From Variovorax sp. PAMC28562 (GTDB lineage Bacteria; Pseudomonadota; Gammaproteobacteria; Burkholderiales; Burkholderiaceae_C): a stretch of DNA of 64,000 nucleotides. Below are positions 42,654 through 50,403 of this stretch, in pieces; position 1 is the first letter of the stretch; each line of letters opens with the position of its first letter. The position numbers and the translations under genes were made by a program. The stretch spans positions 3,679,501 through 3,743,500 of the forward strand of contig NZ_CP060296.1 of NCBI RefSeq assembly GCF_014303735.1, given 5' to 3'. Under the pieces are notes generated by a model. It did not search any database, was not told the origin of the DNA, and saw only the letters and a list, made by a program, of their open reading frames with translations.

Positions 42654-42719
42654 CGTGGTCTTTCATGGTTGTGGGGAACTGGCACTGGCGGCTAGGAAGC
42701 GCGCTCTCTGGTTGGATTA

Positions 42720-42744
42720 TTCATTTTCGTGAAACGATAATGAA
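42720..42744. promoter_or_regulatory. Long inverted repeat, TTCATTTTCGT / ACGATAATGAA arms
   Basis: Eleven-base arms with one mismatch and a 3-bp spacer, in an AT-rich pocket between the divergent HiPIP and M20 genes. It is a strong candidate operator; a related half-site TTTCATGTCG follows around 42769. No regulator gene is adjacent. Confidence 0.55.
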
Positions 42745-42920
42745 GCGTTAAATGCTATTTTTCATGTCGAATAACGATTCAATACCGGGTCATCCAAATA
42801 AGAGCTACAACGCATCGGCGGTCGAGCACGTTCTGCCGGCAACCCTACTTCGCCAGCGGCGCACCCGGCCACAACCGCACTGCCCGTTTCCAACGACACT
42901 GCCAATCCTTCGATAGCAGA

Positions 42921-44234
42921 ATGGTCCGCATGCAAGAAGTCATTGAAGTTCAAGCGAACGAAACCGCCATCGTCGCCGCCTCCCATGCCCTGCGTGATGA
43001 AAGCGTCGCCATGCTGAGCGCGCTGGTGAAGCACCCTTCCCTGCTCGGCCAGGAGAAGAGCGCGCAAAGCTTCATGGCCGAGCGCTTCGGCGAACTCGGC
43101 CTGCAAGTGGACGAGTTCGAGATCGACGAAGAAAAGCTGAAGGCGCACCCCGGCTATTCCCCTTCGATCGTCTCTTACGACGGCCGCACAAACGTGGTGG
43201 GCATCCACCGGCCGAGCGGCCCGTTCAAGGGCAACTCGCTGATCTTCAACGGCCACATCGACGTGGTGCCGACGGGCGCCGAGGTGCTGTGGGAGGGCTC
43301 CCCGTTCTCCGGCCGGGTCGAAGGCGATCGTGTCTATGGCCGCGGCGCATCGGACATGAAGGCCGGCATCATCGCGTACACGATGGCGTTCAAGGCGCTC
43401 AAGTCGATCGGCCTGGAGCCCGCGTCTCCCGTGTACTTTCAGTCGGTGATCGAAGAAGAATGCACCGGCAACGGAGCCCTCGCGTGCCTGGTAGCAGGCT
43501 ACCGCGCCGACGCCGCCGTCATCACCGAACCGATCTCCGAGAACGGCATCATGACCTGCCAGATGGGCGTGTTGTGGCTCGCCATCGAAGTGCTGGGCAA
43601 GCCGGTGCACGCCTCCGTTGCGCAAACCGGCGTCGGCGCCATCGACTTCACTCACTACCTTTTCGGCGAACTGAAAAAGCTCGAAGACAGATGGAACGCA
43701 CCAAGCGCGCGCTACCGCTCCTTCGCGCACCACGACCATCCGGTCAACTTCAACCTCGGCAAGATCAACGGCGGCGAATGGGCATCGTCGGTGCCTTCAG
43801 CCTGTCGCGCAGACGTGCGGATCGGCTTCTATCCGGACATGAAGGTCGGCAAGGTCAAGACCGAAGTCGAAGCGGTGCTCGCCGCCGCCTACGAGGCGCA
43901 TCCCGCCCACGCTGCACTGAGCTACAAGATCATCTACGAAGGCTTCCAGGCCGACGGCTGCCACGTGCCGGACGACGCACCGATCGTTGTCGCCATCGCC
44001 AAGGCCCACAAAGACATCGTCGGCAAGGAAGCGATTTCAACGGCGTTCACCGGTACGACCGATGCCAAGTTTTTCAACCTCTACGGCGAGACGCCCGCCA
44101 TCTGCTACGGCCCTTCGGGCGGCGCAAACATCCACGGCATCGACGAGTGGGTGTCGATCGACAGCATGATGCAGACGGTCGCGGTGCTGGCGGTGTTCAT
44201 GGCGCGGTGGTGTGGGGTGAATCGGTTGGCGTGA
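42921..44234 (+). CDS. M20-family metallopeptidase/deacylase (ArgE/DapE type)
   Basis: The 437-residue protein has the M20 metal ligands in FNGHIDVVP, GASDMKAG and EEECTGNG, a dimerisation domain with VLGKPVHASVAQTGVGAID, and the final ligand in GGANIHGIDEW. Such enzymes hydrolyse N-acyl amino acids or dipeptides. It stands alone, with a long palindrome upstream. ATGs 42921 and 42930 are both possible. Confidence 0.9.
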   Translation: MVRMQEVIEVQANETAIVAASHALRDESVAMLSALVKHPSLLGQEKSAQSFMAERFGELGLQVDEFEIDEEKLKAHPGYSPSIVSYDGRTNVVGIHRPSGPFKGNSLIFNGHIDVVPTGAEVLWEGSPFSGRVEGDRVYGRGASDMKAGIIAYTMAFKALKSIGLEPASPVYFQSVIEEECTGNGALACLVAGYRADAAVITEPISENGIMTCQMGVLWLAIEVLGKPVHASVAQTGVGAIDFTHYLFGELKKLEDRWNAPSARYRSFAHHDHPVNFNLGKINGGEWASSVPSACRADVRIGFYPDMKVGKVKTEVEAVLAAAYEAHPAHAALSYKIIYEGFQADGCHVPDDAPIVVAIAKAHKDIVGKEAISTAFTGTTDAKFFNLYGETPAICYGPSGGANIHGIDEWVSIDSMMQTVAVLAVFMARWCGVNRLA

Positions 44235-44428
44235 CCAAACGCGACACGCAGGGCTGACGGGTCTGCGATGAGCACGGCAGCTTCGCGCTCAGCCTGATTG
44301 AGCCCGCGGTTCTTAAACTATTCGGGCGCTGGACAGTCTTACCACCCCTCGCCTCGAACTTCTGCTTTGCGCAGGAGCAGACGTAGACTTCCGACCTGCT
44401 TACTTCGGCAATCGGGCCAGAAGCCGAC

Positions 44429-44797
44429 TTAGCCGCCAAGAGCTTTGCTGGCACGCATCTCTTGGTCATGCAGAAATAGCTCCCGCAGGTCACCGTTCAG
44501 TTGCTTGCCACTAGCGTCGAGCAGAACCAGCCGTGAGTCATCAATGCTGTTTATGTGGGCTCCATCGACGATGCCCAAAACGGTAGAGGTAGTAGCAATG
44601 GCCGTGTTGCGGACAACTTCGAGAAAGACCTCTTGGTCCGCTGACTCAAGGCGGTTGAAGAGCGCAAGCGCCCGCTGCCAATAAGGGTCCGATGCTTTCG
44701 CGGGAAGGGTATCGGAAAAAAGCCGCCGAAAAGTGAGGACGTTCTCTTCAACAGCTATCAAACGAGTGGCTTCTACGAGTTCATCGGGCGTCATCAT
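44429..44797 (-). CDS. Conserved-looking hypothetical protein
   Basis: The 122-residue product (start at 44797 or 44794) is acidic and largely helical, beginning MTPDELVEATRLIAVEENVLTF and containing SDPYWQRALALFNRLESADQEVFLEVVRN. No signal peptide or membrane segment is seen. No family is recognised. The frame stays open far upstream, where it is Cys/Arg-rich, so a longer form cannot be fully excluded. Confidence 0.55.
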   Translation of the reverse strand: MMTPDELVEATRLIAVEENVLTFRRLFSDTLPAKASDPYWQRALALFNRLESADQEVFLEVVRNTAIATTSTVLGIVDGAHINSIDDSRLVLLDASGKQLNGDLRELFLHDQEMRASKALGG

Positions 44798-44909
44798 TTC
44801 TTTCTGCGTGTAGCGTTTGAGTATTGCCCATGTGGCACAAGCAGCAGAGCGACTGACCGGTCTGGAGCAACCCTTATGGCTGCTTTGGGCCCGAAGCAGC
44901 CGGTCACAT

Positions 44910-45743
44910 TTATGGCACGTACGACTGCTCTCCGGATTGAACCGGAGGTTCAACGCACATTGGCGGTACAACACCCACCTCGCGCAAGCGCAGATGCGCG
45001 ACCCCATCCCACGCCACAGGCAACTGATTCTTCGCCTGAAGATAGTGGTGCGTGAAGACCGCGAGGTACGCGTCCAGCGTTCGCTCCGCAATGTGCTCTC
45101 CCGCCAGATTCATGCAGAGCGCAGCCACTTCGCTGGTGCAGAAATGATCGTCGCGGCCGGAGCGGCGAAGCTTGTAGTGCGGTAACCGATCGGGCTGCGG
45201 ACTGAGCACGGGCAATGGGTCGAGGTACGGGCTTTTCCCAAACATCTTGCGCGCCTCGGCCCAGGTGCCGTCGAGCAGGATGAACAGCGGGCGCTTGACC
45301 GGTTCACCATCGGCAGCGCTGGACGGCGCCACTGCATGCACCACCCGGCCCGGCGCTGCGTACTGGCCTGGGAACACGACGTACGGTTGCCACTGCGGGT
45401 CGCTCAGCAAGGCCAGAAGTGCGGGATCGGTTTCAGTACGCGACCATCCGAATGCGAAGGTGTCGACCACCACATCGGCGATCAACCAGCCCGTGTTGCT
45501 CGGCTTGAGCGGCTCGATATCGGCCATGAGCAGGCACACGCCGGCACGCGTGACGACGGACGGACGCAATGCGCACATGCAGTGGCTGGCAACCAGACGG
45601 CAACCCGTGCAACGCTCACGCTTGAAACCACCACGGGCGAGGAAGGGTTTGGCACTGCGGGCCAGGCGCGCGGCGCGCAGGCGGGAGACGGCATGAGGCA
45701 TGCGGGGATTCTCAGGCGTCTTCGGCCCTTCAGATAGCGCCAT
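44910..45743 (-). CDS. tapT: DTW-domain tRNA-uridine aminocarboxypropyltransferase
   Basis: The 277-residue protein has the DTW signature LLDGTWAEARKMF, the N-terminal cysteine cluster CTGCRLVASHCMCAL and the usual RLPHYKLRR and TSEVAALC segments. The family installs the acp3U modification on tRNA (TapT/YfiP type) using S-adenosylmethionine. A shorter start at 45701 is possible. Confidence 0.9.
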   Translation of the reverse strand: MALSEGPKTPENPRMPHAVSRLRAARLARSAKPFLARGGFKRERCTGCRLVASHCMCALRPSVVTRAGVCLLMADIEPLKPSNTGWLIADVVVDTFAFGWSRTETDPALLALLSDPQWQPYVVFPGQYAAPGRVVHAVAPSSAADGEPVKRPLFILLDGTWAEARKMFGKSPYLDPLPVLSPQPDRLPHYKLRRSGRDDHFCTSEVAALCMNLAGEHIAERTLDAYLAVFTHHYLQAKNQLPVAWDGVAHLRLREVGVVPPMCVEPPVQSGEQSYVP

Positions 45744-45786
45744 GTAGCATGAGCGATTGCAAAAAAGTCAGGGAAGTCAGAGACAT

Positions 45787-46335
45787 ATGGCGCAGAGAAT
45801 TTGGGTGCGCGCAGCATTCGTTTTGGTTGCCGCAGTGGTCACCGTCACGTTGGCGGGTTGCGCGAAGGATCAGCCAGCCAGCGTCAAGAGCGCCGCAAGC
45901 AAACAGAGCGGACCTCGGCAGGCGCCCGCAAAGCCGGGACCGTCGGAACAAGCCGCGCCGGCAACAGGCAACAGCAGCTTCGTTCGCCCTGCGGCGGGCA
46001 ACACGATTGCGGGCTATGACGGGGTGCGCAACAAGGGCATCGACATCGACGGCAGCCGCGGTGATCCGGTCGTCGCGGCTGCATCGGGGCGCGTCATGCT
46101 GGTCAGCAATTCGCTGCGGTCATACGGCACGATGATCATCATCAAGCACAACGCCAAGCTGATCACGGCCTATGCGCATCTGGATCGCGTGCTCGTGCGT
46201 GAAGATGAACAAGTCAAGCAAGGCCAGAAGATCGGCGACATGGGCAGCACAGGTACCGACCGCGTCAAGCTGCATTTCGAAGTTCGGAAGGATGGCGTTG
46301 CGACCAATCCGGCGCCGTATCTGCAAGGGAGATAG
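45787..46335 (+). CDS. LytM/M23-domain lipoprotein with degenerate active site (NlpD-like)
   Basis: The 182-residue protein has a lipoprotein signal with lipobox LAGC, a low-complexity linker and a C-terminal M23 (LytM) domain: NKGIDIDGSRGDPVVAAASGRV, AYAHLDRVLV and KLHFEVRKDG. The zinc-binding His of the first motif is Asn (NKGID), and the first His of HxH is Lys (KLH). It is therefore probably non-catalytic and an amidase activator like NlpD or EnvC. ATG 45787 fits the signal peptide. Confidence 0.85.
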   Translation: MAQRIWVRAAFVLVAAVVTVTLAGCAKDQPASVKSAASKQSGPRQAPAKPGPSEQAAPATGNSSFVRPAAGNTIAGYDGVRNKGIDIDGSRGDPVVAAASGRVMLVSNSLRSYGTMIIIKHNAKLITAYAHLDRVLVREDEQVKQGQKIGDMGSTGTDRVKLHFEVRKDGVATNPAPYLQGR

Positions 46336-46527
46336 CGACATCGATGTTGACGATGTCGCCCCACTTCAGAATCTTGGCCGGAGGCGGGATGACACAACAC
46401 CACCTTGTCGACTGAGGTGAGGATGGTTTTAGGATCCTCCTGATACCCAGACACAGCACGCTGGTTGGCACAGCGCCGCACGTTCTCGATGTGGTCTTGG
46501 CAGATCCGTTCGAGCGTGTCCGTGCAG
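46336..46527 (-). pseudogene. map: Decayed fragment of type I methionine aminopeptidase
   Basis: On the minus strand one frame reads TLERICQDHIENV, then QRAVSGYQEDPKTILTSVDK and VVLCHP; after a frameshift near 46385 another reads PPAKILKWGDIVNIDVAIS. In order these match the MetAP N-terminal core (ELxRIC, AVxxxxGYxGFPKTIxTSVNxVVCHGIP, LKxGDIVNIDV). An in-frame stop precedes the fragment, the first ~35 residues are missing and everything after NIDV is gone. It is the relic of a lost second map gene. Confidence 0.7.
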
Positions 46528-46541
46528 CGTTAAGCTGAAGC

Positions 46542-46880
46542 ATGCCTCGGAGCCGCGCCGACCTTCATTTTCAGACGCCCGACAAGCGGCTCACTGCCGT
46601 TTGCGAGTTGCGCGCTCTCGACACGGATTGTCACCCCTACGCGGCCTTGACCCAACTCGCTGGAGATCCCGCACAGGCCTTTGCGGAGCAGGCCTCCGAC
46701 GGCTGGCAGCGATGGGACGGCGAACTCAGACGGACCGCAACCGATGCGCCCACGGCCCACGCTGTCATCGGTCGCTGCACTGTCTACTGCTTTCCATCGG
46801 ACATGGAGCGCGACGAGTTCTGTCGCATGACCGGATCGAGGGCCGCGACGCTGGTACGGGTGTCGGCGGCAGGGCGCTGA
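46542..46880 (+). CDS. Hypothetical protein, possible paralogue of the protein at 49640
   Basis: The 112-residue protein has no signal peptide. Its C-terminal half contains VIGRCTVYCFPSDMERDEFC, which lines up with EVGQCLVGVFPTAGDRDAFT in the protein encoded at 49640-49981; the N-terminal strands LHFQTPDKR and LQFLSVDDK also align. No known family is recognised. Confidence 0.55.
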   Translation: MPRSRADLHFQTPDKRLTAVCELRALDTDCHPYAALTQLAGDPAQAFAEQASDGWQRWDGELRRTATDAPTAHAVIGRCTVYCFPSDMERDEFCRMTGSRAATLVRVSAAGR

Positions 46881-46892
46881 TCAACGTCGGCG

Positions 46893-47219
46893 TCAGCGTC
46901 GAGTCGGCGAGTTCATTTGGGTGGTCCCCGCAGGCAGGCCCTGGATCGAAGAGCCCTGGGCTCGCGTATTGGAGGGCGGCGGCGGGCTGGGCGGAAATGC
47001 CGGGGCCACCTGCGGCTGCACAGGCGTCGAGCCCACCCCACCCTGCGACTGCACACCTTTGCGTCCGACGCATGGCCGCCTCTGGTCGGAGCTGAAGGTG
47101 CCATCGGCACACTGCGCGGTCGTACCGGCGGGCGCGCCGCGGGACGCTTGTGCAGACGCTTCGTTCACTGCACCCGCGCAGAAAGCAGTTACTGCGCAGA
47201 ACAACAAAAATCGGTTCAT
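46893..47219 (-). CDS. Small secreted protein, DUF3761-like
   Basis: The 108-residue protein has a signal peptide ending near NEASA and then PAGTTAQCADGTFSSDQRRPCVGRKGVQ, which resembles the DUF3761 pattern (TAxCxDGTYSxxxxRxxxCxxHGGV). The remainder is Pro/Gln-rich and probably disordered. The function is unknown. Confidence 0.6.
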   Translation of the reverse strand: MNRFLLFCAVTAFCAGAVNEASAQASRGAPAGTTAQCADGTFSSDQRRPCVGRKGVQSQGGVGSTPVQPQVAPAFPPSPPPPSNTRAQGSSIQGLPAGTTQMNSPTRR

Positions 47220-47359
47220 GCCTCACTGTATGGCAGCCACCGAATCACTTGCGTCGGCGTGGGCAAACGCATCCCCGCGAGCACACCAGGATGTTCCGAC
47301 CGCGTGCCGGGCGGTGTCGGGGCAAGATCGAGCATCTCCAACCCTTCTGAAAATCAACT

Positions 47360-48001
47360 GTGCTCACCATCCATCACCTCGGCAAATCCCAGTCGGAGCG
47401 CATTCTCTGGCTCTGCGAAGAACTCGGCCTCGACTACGAACTCGTGCACCATGTCCGTGACCCCGTCACCGGCCTTGCCCCGCCCTCGCTCGTGGCGCTA
47501 CATCCCATGGGCACCGCACCCGTCATCGAAGACGGTGAAATCGTCCTCGCGGAATCGGGCGCCATCATGGAATACATCATCGGCAAGCATGGCGGCGGGC
47601 GCCTGACGCATGCGCCCACGCACCCCGACTACGCGCAATATGTTTTCTGGTGGCACTATGCGAACGGCAATTTCCAGCCTGCGATGGGCCGCAACATGGT
47701 AATGAATCGACTGAATCTGCCCGCAGACAACCCGATCGCCGCGCGCATCCGGAGCCGACTGCTCGATGCTTTCACGATGATGGAAACCCGGCTCGGTAAT
47801 ACGCCTTTTCTGGCCGGCGAGAGCCTGACCGCCGCGGACATCATGATGGTTTTCTCGTTGACCACCATGCGTTACTTCTTCCCGTTCGATCTCGCGCCGT
47901 ACCCCAATGTGCGGGCCTACCTGCAACGCGTGGCGGCCCGCCCGACCTACCAGCGCGCTATGCAAAAAGGCGACCCCGGAATGAAGCTGCTGCTGGACTG
48001 A
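47360..48001 (+). CDS. Glutathione S-transferase
   Basis: The 213-residue GST has an N-terminal thioredoxin-like domain (LGKSQSERILWLCEELGLDYELV, HPMGTAPVIEDG, AESGAIMEYI) and a helical C-terminal domain with TPFLAGESLTAADIMM. It resembles GstB-like bacterial and fungal-type GSTs. Translation starts at GTG 47360. Its substrate is unknown. Confidence 0.9.
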   Translation: MLTIHHLGKSQSERILWLCEELGLDYELVHHVRDPVTGLAPPSLVALHPMGTAPVIEDGEIVLAESGAIMEYIIGKHGGGRLTHAPTHPDYAQYVFWWHYANGNFQPAMGRNMVMNRLNLPADNPIAARIRSRLLDAFTMMETRLGNTPFLAGESLTAADIMMVFSLTTMRYFFPFDLAPYPNVRAYLQRVAARPTYQRAMQKGDPGMKLLLD

Positions 48002-48029
48002 CCAGGCAACCGACAAAGTGAAGGGGACA

Positions 48030-48051
48030 GCAAAAGTTCCGCCACTTTTGC
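48030..48051. repeat. Intergenic hairpin GCAAAAGT-N6-ACTTTTGC
   Basis: Perfect eight-base arms around TCCGCC, 29 bp after the GST stop and preceded by GGGGACA. It may act as a transcription-processing or attenuating hairpin for the GST gene, or be a mobile palindromic unit. Confidence 0.5.
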
Positions 48052-48166
48052 CAACTAGTTCCGAAAAAATACGACAACGTGTACCTTTGACCGACTTGGC
48101 GTGCCGCATCCGCGTGACTACGCTCGAGGCTTGGTTCTCCAAGGTGGTTTCAAGGGCCACACTTCC

Positions 48167-48195
48167 AAAGGCCCGCCTCGCGCGGGCCTTTTTTT
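48167..48195 (+). terminator. Intrinsic terminator
   Basis: AAAGGCCCGC (48167-48176), a 5-base loop, GCGGGCCTTT (48182-48191), then a T-run to 48195. It is a textbook plus-strand terminator, about 170 bp after the GST stop and before the small membrane protein at 48250. Confidence 0.85.
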
Positions 48196-48249
48196 GTCCT
48201 CCACGAGCGCCGTTCTTCGTCGACAGCAACCCGCGTACATTTACGGACC

Positions 48250-48462
48250 ATGAAAAACGCTGTGCTCCTGATGTTGCTGCTCGGCACAGGCGCGATCGTC
48301 TTGCTGCTGGCAGGCCGCCTGATCGACGCACGCAAGCTGAAGGGCGGCCACTGGGACATCGCCATATCGGCGATCGTCATTGCAGCGATTGCGGCCGTCG
48401 GCATTTTTCTGTCGACAGATCACGACGACTGGCTCCGCTATATCGCGAGCAGCAAACGCTGA
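48250..48462 (+). CDS. Small two-helix membrane protein
   Basis: The 70-residue protein has two hydrophobic helices (about residues 4-22 and 36-55) and a short charged C-terminus. No family is recognised. It begins 55 bp after a strong terminator, so it must have its own promoter. Confidence 0.6.
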   Translation: MKNAVLLMLLLGTGAIVLLLAGRLIDARKLKGGHWDIAISAIVIAAIAAVGIFLSTDHDDWLRYIASSKR

Positions 48463-48585
48463 AGGTCCGCGGCGAGACATCGGTAAGACCTCGGCGCCCA
48501 GCCTGCCAGGACTCTTTTCTTTAAGAGTGCCCTAAGCCACGCGTGATTTAGTCGCGTGGACAATTTCGGAAGGAAAGAGGCTCTT

Positions 48586-49527
48586 ATGTTCAAACGTCTG
48601 GTCATTCATCTCAGTCATCTCGCTCTGGCGCTCGCGCTGACCGTTCCGGTCCTGGCGCTGGCACAGGCCGAAACCGCCGCGACCCGCGCTCGTGAGCCTT
48701 CCATCGACGAGATCTACAAGGCGGCGGAGAGCGGAAAACTCTCCGAAGCCGACAGCATGATCGCCACGGTGCTGACGGCGCATCCGGGCAGCGCCAAAGC
48801 TCATTTCGTACACGCGGAACTGCTCGCCAAAGAAGGCAAGCTCGGGGCGGCGAAGACAGCCTACGCCAGGGCCGAGGCGCTGGCGCCAGGCCTGCCTTTT
48901 GCCAAGCCAGAAGCGGTTGCAGGCTTACTCCAGCGGATCGATGGACCAGCGTCCGCAGCCCGGCCCGCGTCCACAAAGGTGGTCGAATCACAGAGCGTCG
49001 CATCGTCCGGTCTCGGCGCACCGGCCAAGACAGGCATCGTGGTGCTGCTGATCGCGGCAGGCTTCTTCATGTTCAAGCGAATTTCAGGTGCAAGGCCTGG
49101 TGCAAGCGGTGCACCCGGTGCGCCGGTCACTGCGCAAACGGGCTACCCGAATCCTTCGTATGGCGGCGTTCCGGCTGGCTACGCACCGGGATCGACGGCA
49201 CAACCCAACTACCCCTATGCCCCACCGGCGCCCGCCGCGCCATCGGCAACTTCCGGCCTGGGTAGCGCGTTGATGACGGGCGCCGCCGTTGGCTTGGGCG
49301 CGGTCGCAGTCGAGCAAGCCGTGCGGCACTTCAGCCAACGCGACAGGCCTGACGACATAGCCGAAAAACGTCGCGATCAGCCTGCTTTCGACAACAATCT
49401 TGGACCGGATACCAATGCAGACATGGGCGGCTCCGACTTCGGAATTTCCGATGCCGGCTCATGGGACAGTGGCGGTGGCGGTGGCGGTGGCGGCGGTGGC
49501 GGTGGCGATTCCAGCAGCGACTGGTGA
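48586..49527 (+). CDS. Secreted/membrane TPR-containing protein with Gly-rich tail
   Basis: The 313-residue protein has a signal peptide (ending LALAQA), TPR-like helices (IDEIYKAAESGKLSEADSMIATVLTAHPGSAKAHFVHAELLAKEGKLGAAKTAYARAEAL), one membrane helix (TGIVVLLIAAGFFMF), a Pro/Gly/Tyr-rich linker and a terminal run of about twelve glycines followed by DSSSDW. ATG 48586 follows AAAGAGG. Glycine tails ending in Trp are seen in TPM/YgcG-like membrane proteins. The function is unknown. Confidence 0.75.
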   Translation: MFKRLVIHLSHLALALALTVPVLALAQAETAATRAREPSIDEIYKAAESGKLSEADSMIATVLTAHPGSAKAHFVHAELLAKEGKLGAAKTAYARAEALAPGLPFAKPEAVAGLLQRIDGPASAARPASTKVVESQSVASSGLGAPAKTGIVVLLIAAGFFMFKRISGARPGASGAPGAPVTAQTGYPNPSYGGVPAGYAPGSTAQPNYPYAPPAPAAPSATSGLGSALMTGAAVGLGAVAVEQAVRHFSQRDRPDDIAEKRRDQPAFDNNLGPDTNADMGGSDFGISDAGSWDSGGGGGGGGGGGGDSSSDW

Positions 49528-49639
49528 GTCGCTTGCGTCGCTTAACAGCGAAAACAGCAGCAGTGCATCATTCTTTTTGGGGACGTCTTGAGCCGACGAA
49601 CGGGCACCACGAAAGCCAGGCAGAAAGCATCATTGCGCA

Positions 49640-49981
49640 ATGGTGCTGACCCTTCAATTCCTGTCGGTGGACGACAAGATCCAGGCCGACTGCCGCTCTG
49701 GCTCACTGAAGACCGACATCTACGAACACGTCGCGATCTTCGTCGGCCACCACCTCGATCGAGCACACGCCGCAATGCTCAGAGCGTCGCGCTGCGAGTT
49801 GGTGGAAGGCCGGTATGCCCGGTATATGGGCGATGTGTATAGGCCAGCACACGGCGACCCGGTCGAAGTTGGGCAATGCCTGGTCGGCGTCTTTCCGACA
49901 GCTGGCGATCGCGATGCCTTCACATTGCTTTCCGGTGCGCACCGTGCCTACTTTGCCCGGGCTATTGCGCAACTCGATTGA
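49640..49981 (+). CDS. Hypothetical protein, possible paralogue of the protein at 46542
   Basis: The 113-residue soluble protein contains KTDIYEHVAIFVGHHLDRAHAAMLRASRCELVEGRYARYMGDVY and the C-terminal EVGQCLVGVFPTAGDRDAFT shared in pattern with the product of 46542-46880. No family is recognised. Confidence 0.55.
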   Translation: MVLTLQFLSVDDKIQADCRSGSLKTDIYEHVAIFVGHHLDRAHAAMLRASRCELVEGRYARYMGDVYRPAHGDPVEVGQCLVGVFPTAGDRDAFTLLSGAHRAYFARAIAQLD

Positions 49982-50080
49982 TTGACTGAACAGTAGCCGA
50001 GCAAGCGTCCCGGCGAATCCACATACACAGCGTTGCCACGCCGGTGTCCATGTGCGGCTCCCTCGATGTCAGCTCGACTG

Positions 50081-50356
50081 TCATTTCATGTAGGAACGAA
50101 GCACGGAGACGATGGCCTCGAGGTCGTCCATACGGTCATGCGATGCGTCGCTCGCTGGCCCCATGTGTTCGCGGAGATGCCCTTCGAGCACTTGCGACAT
50201 AAGGCCTTTCACCGCCCCGCGGATCGCCGCGATCTGCTGCAGCACCGCCATGCACTCGGCGCCGTCTTCAAGTGCGCGCTCCAGTGCCTCAGCCTGGCCT
50301 TTGATGCGCCTGACGCGGGCGAGCAAGGGCTTTTTGTCGGTGATCGTGTGTGCCAT
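50081..50356 (-). CDS. dmeR: RcnR/FrmR-family metal-sensing repressor DmeR
   Basis: The 91-residue all-helical CsoR-family protein has His3, Cys35 in AECMAV and the two histidines of EGHLREHM, matching the Ni/Co site of RcnR/DmeR proteins. It is divergent from the CDF transporter dmeF with a 47-bp gap holding a TACTGGGGTAGAGTA operator. Metal binding should release the DNA and induce export. FrmR-type formaldehyde sensing is less likely given the neighbour. Confidence 0.88.
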   Translation of the reverse strand: MAHTITDKKPLLARVRRIKGQAEALERALEDGAECMAVLQQIAAIRGAVKGLMSQVLEGHLREHMGPASDASHDRMDDLEAIVSVLRSYMK

Positions 50357-50383
50357 GGCGCATTGTAAAAGGCGACAAAGAAA

Positions 50384-50398
50384 TACTGGGGTAGAGTA
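50384..50398. promoter_or_regulatory. RcnR/CsoR-type operator TACTGGGGTAGAGTA
   Basis: It has the TACT - G-tract - AGTA architecture known for RcnR-family operators, 6 bp from the dmeF start and 28 bp from the dmeR start, so one site could repress both genes. Confidence 0.75.
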
Positions 50399-50403
50399 TG
50401 TGA

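Noticed and set aside
44798..45091. Cys-rich N-terminal extension (CHKCDRLLR...) of the hypothetical gene at 44429
   Set aside because: It overlaps the end of the DTW gene and is Arg/Ser-rich like shadow sequence; the ATG at 44797 gives a coherent acidic protein.
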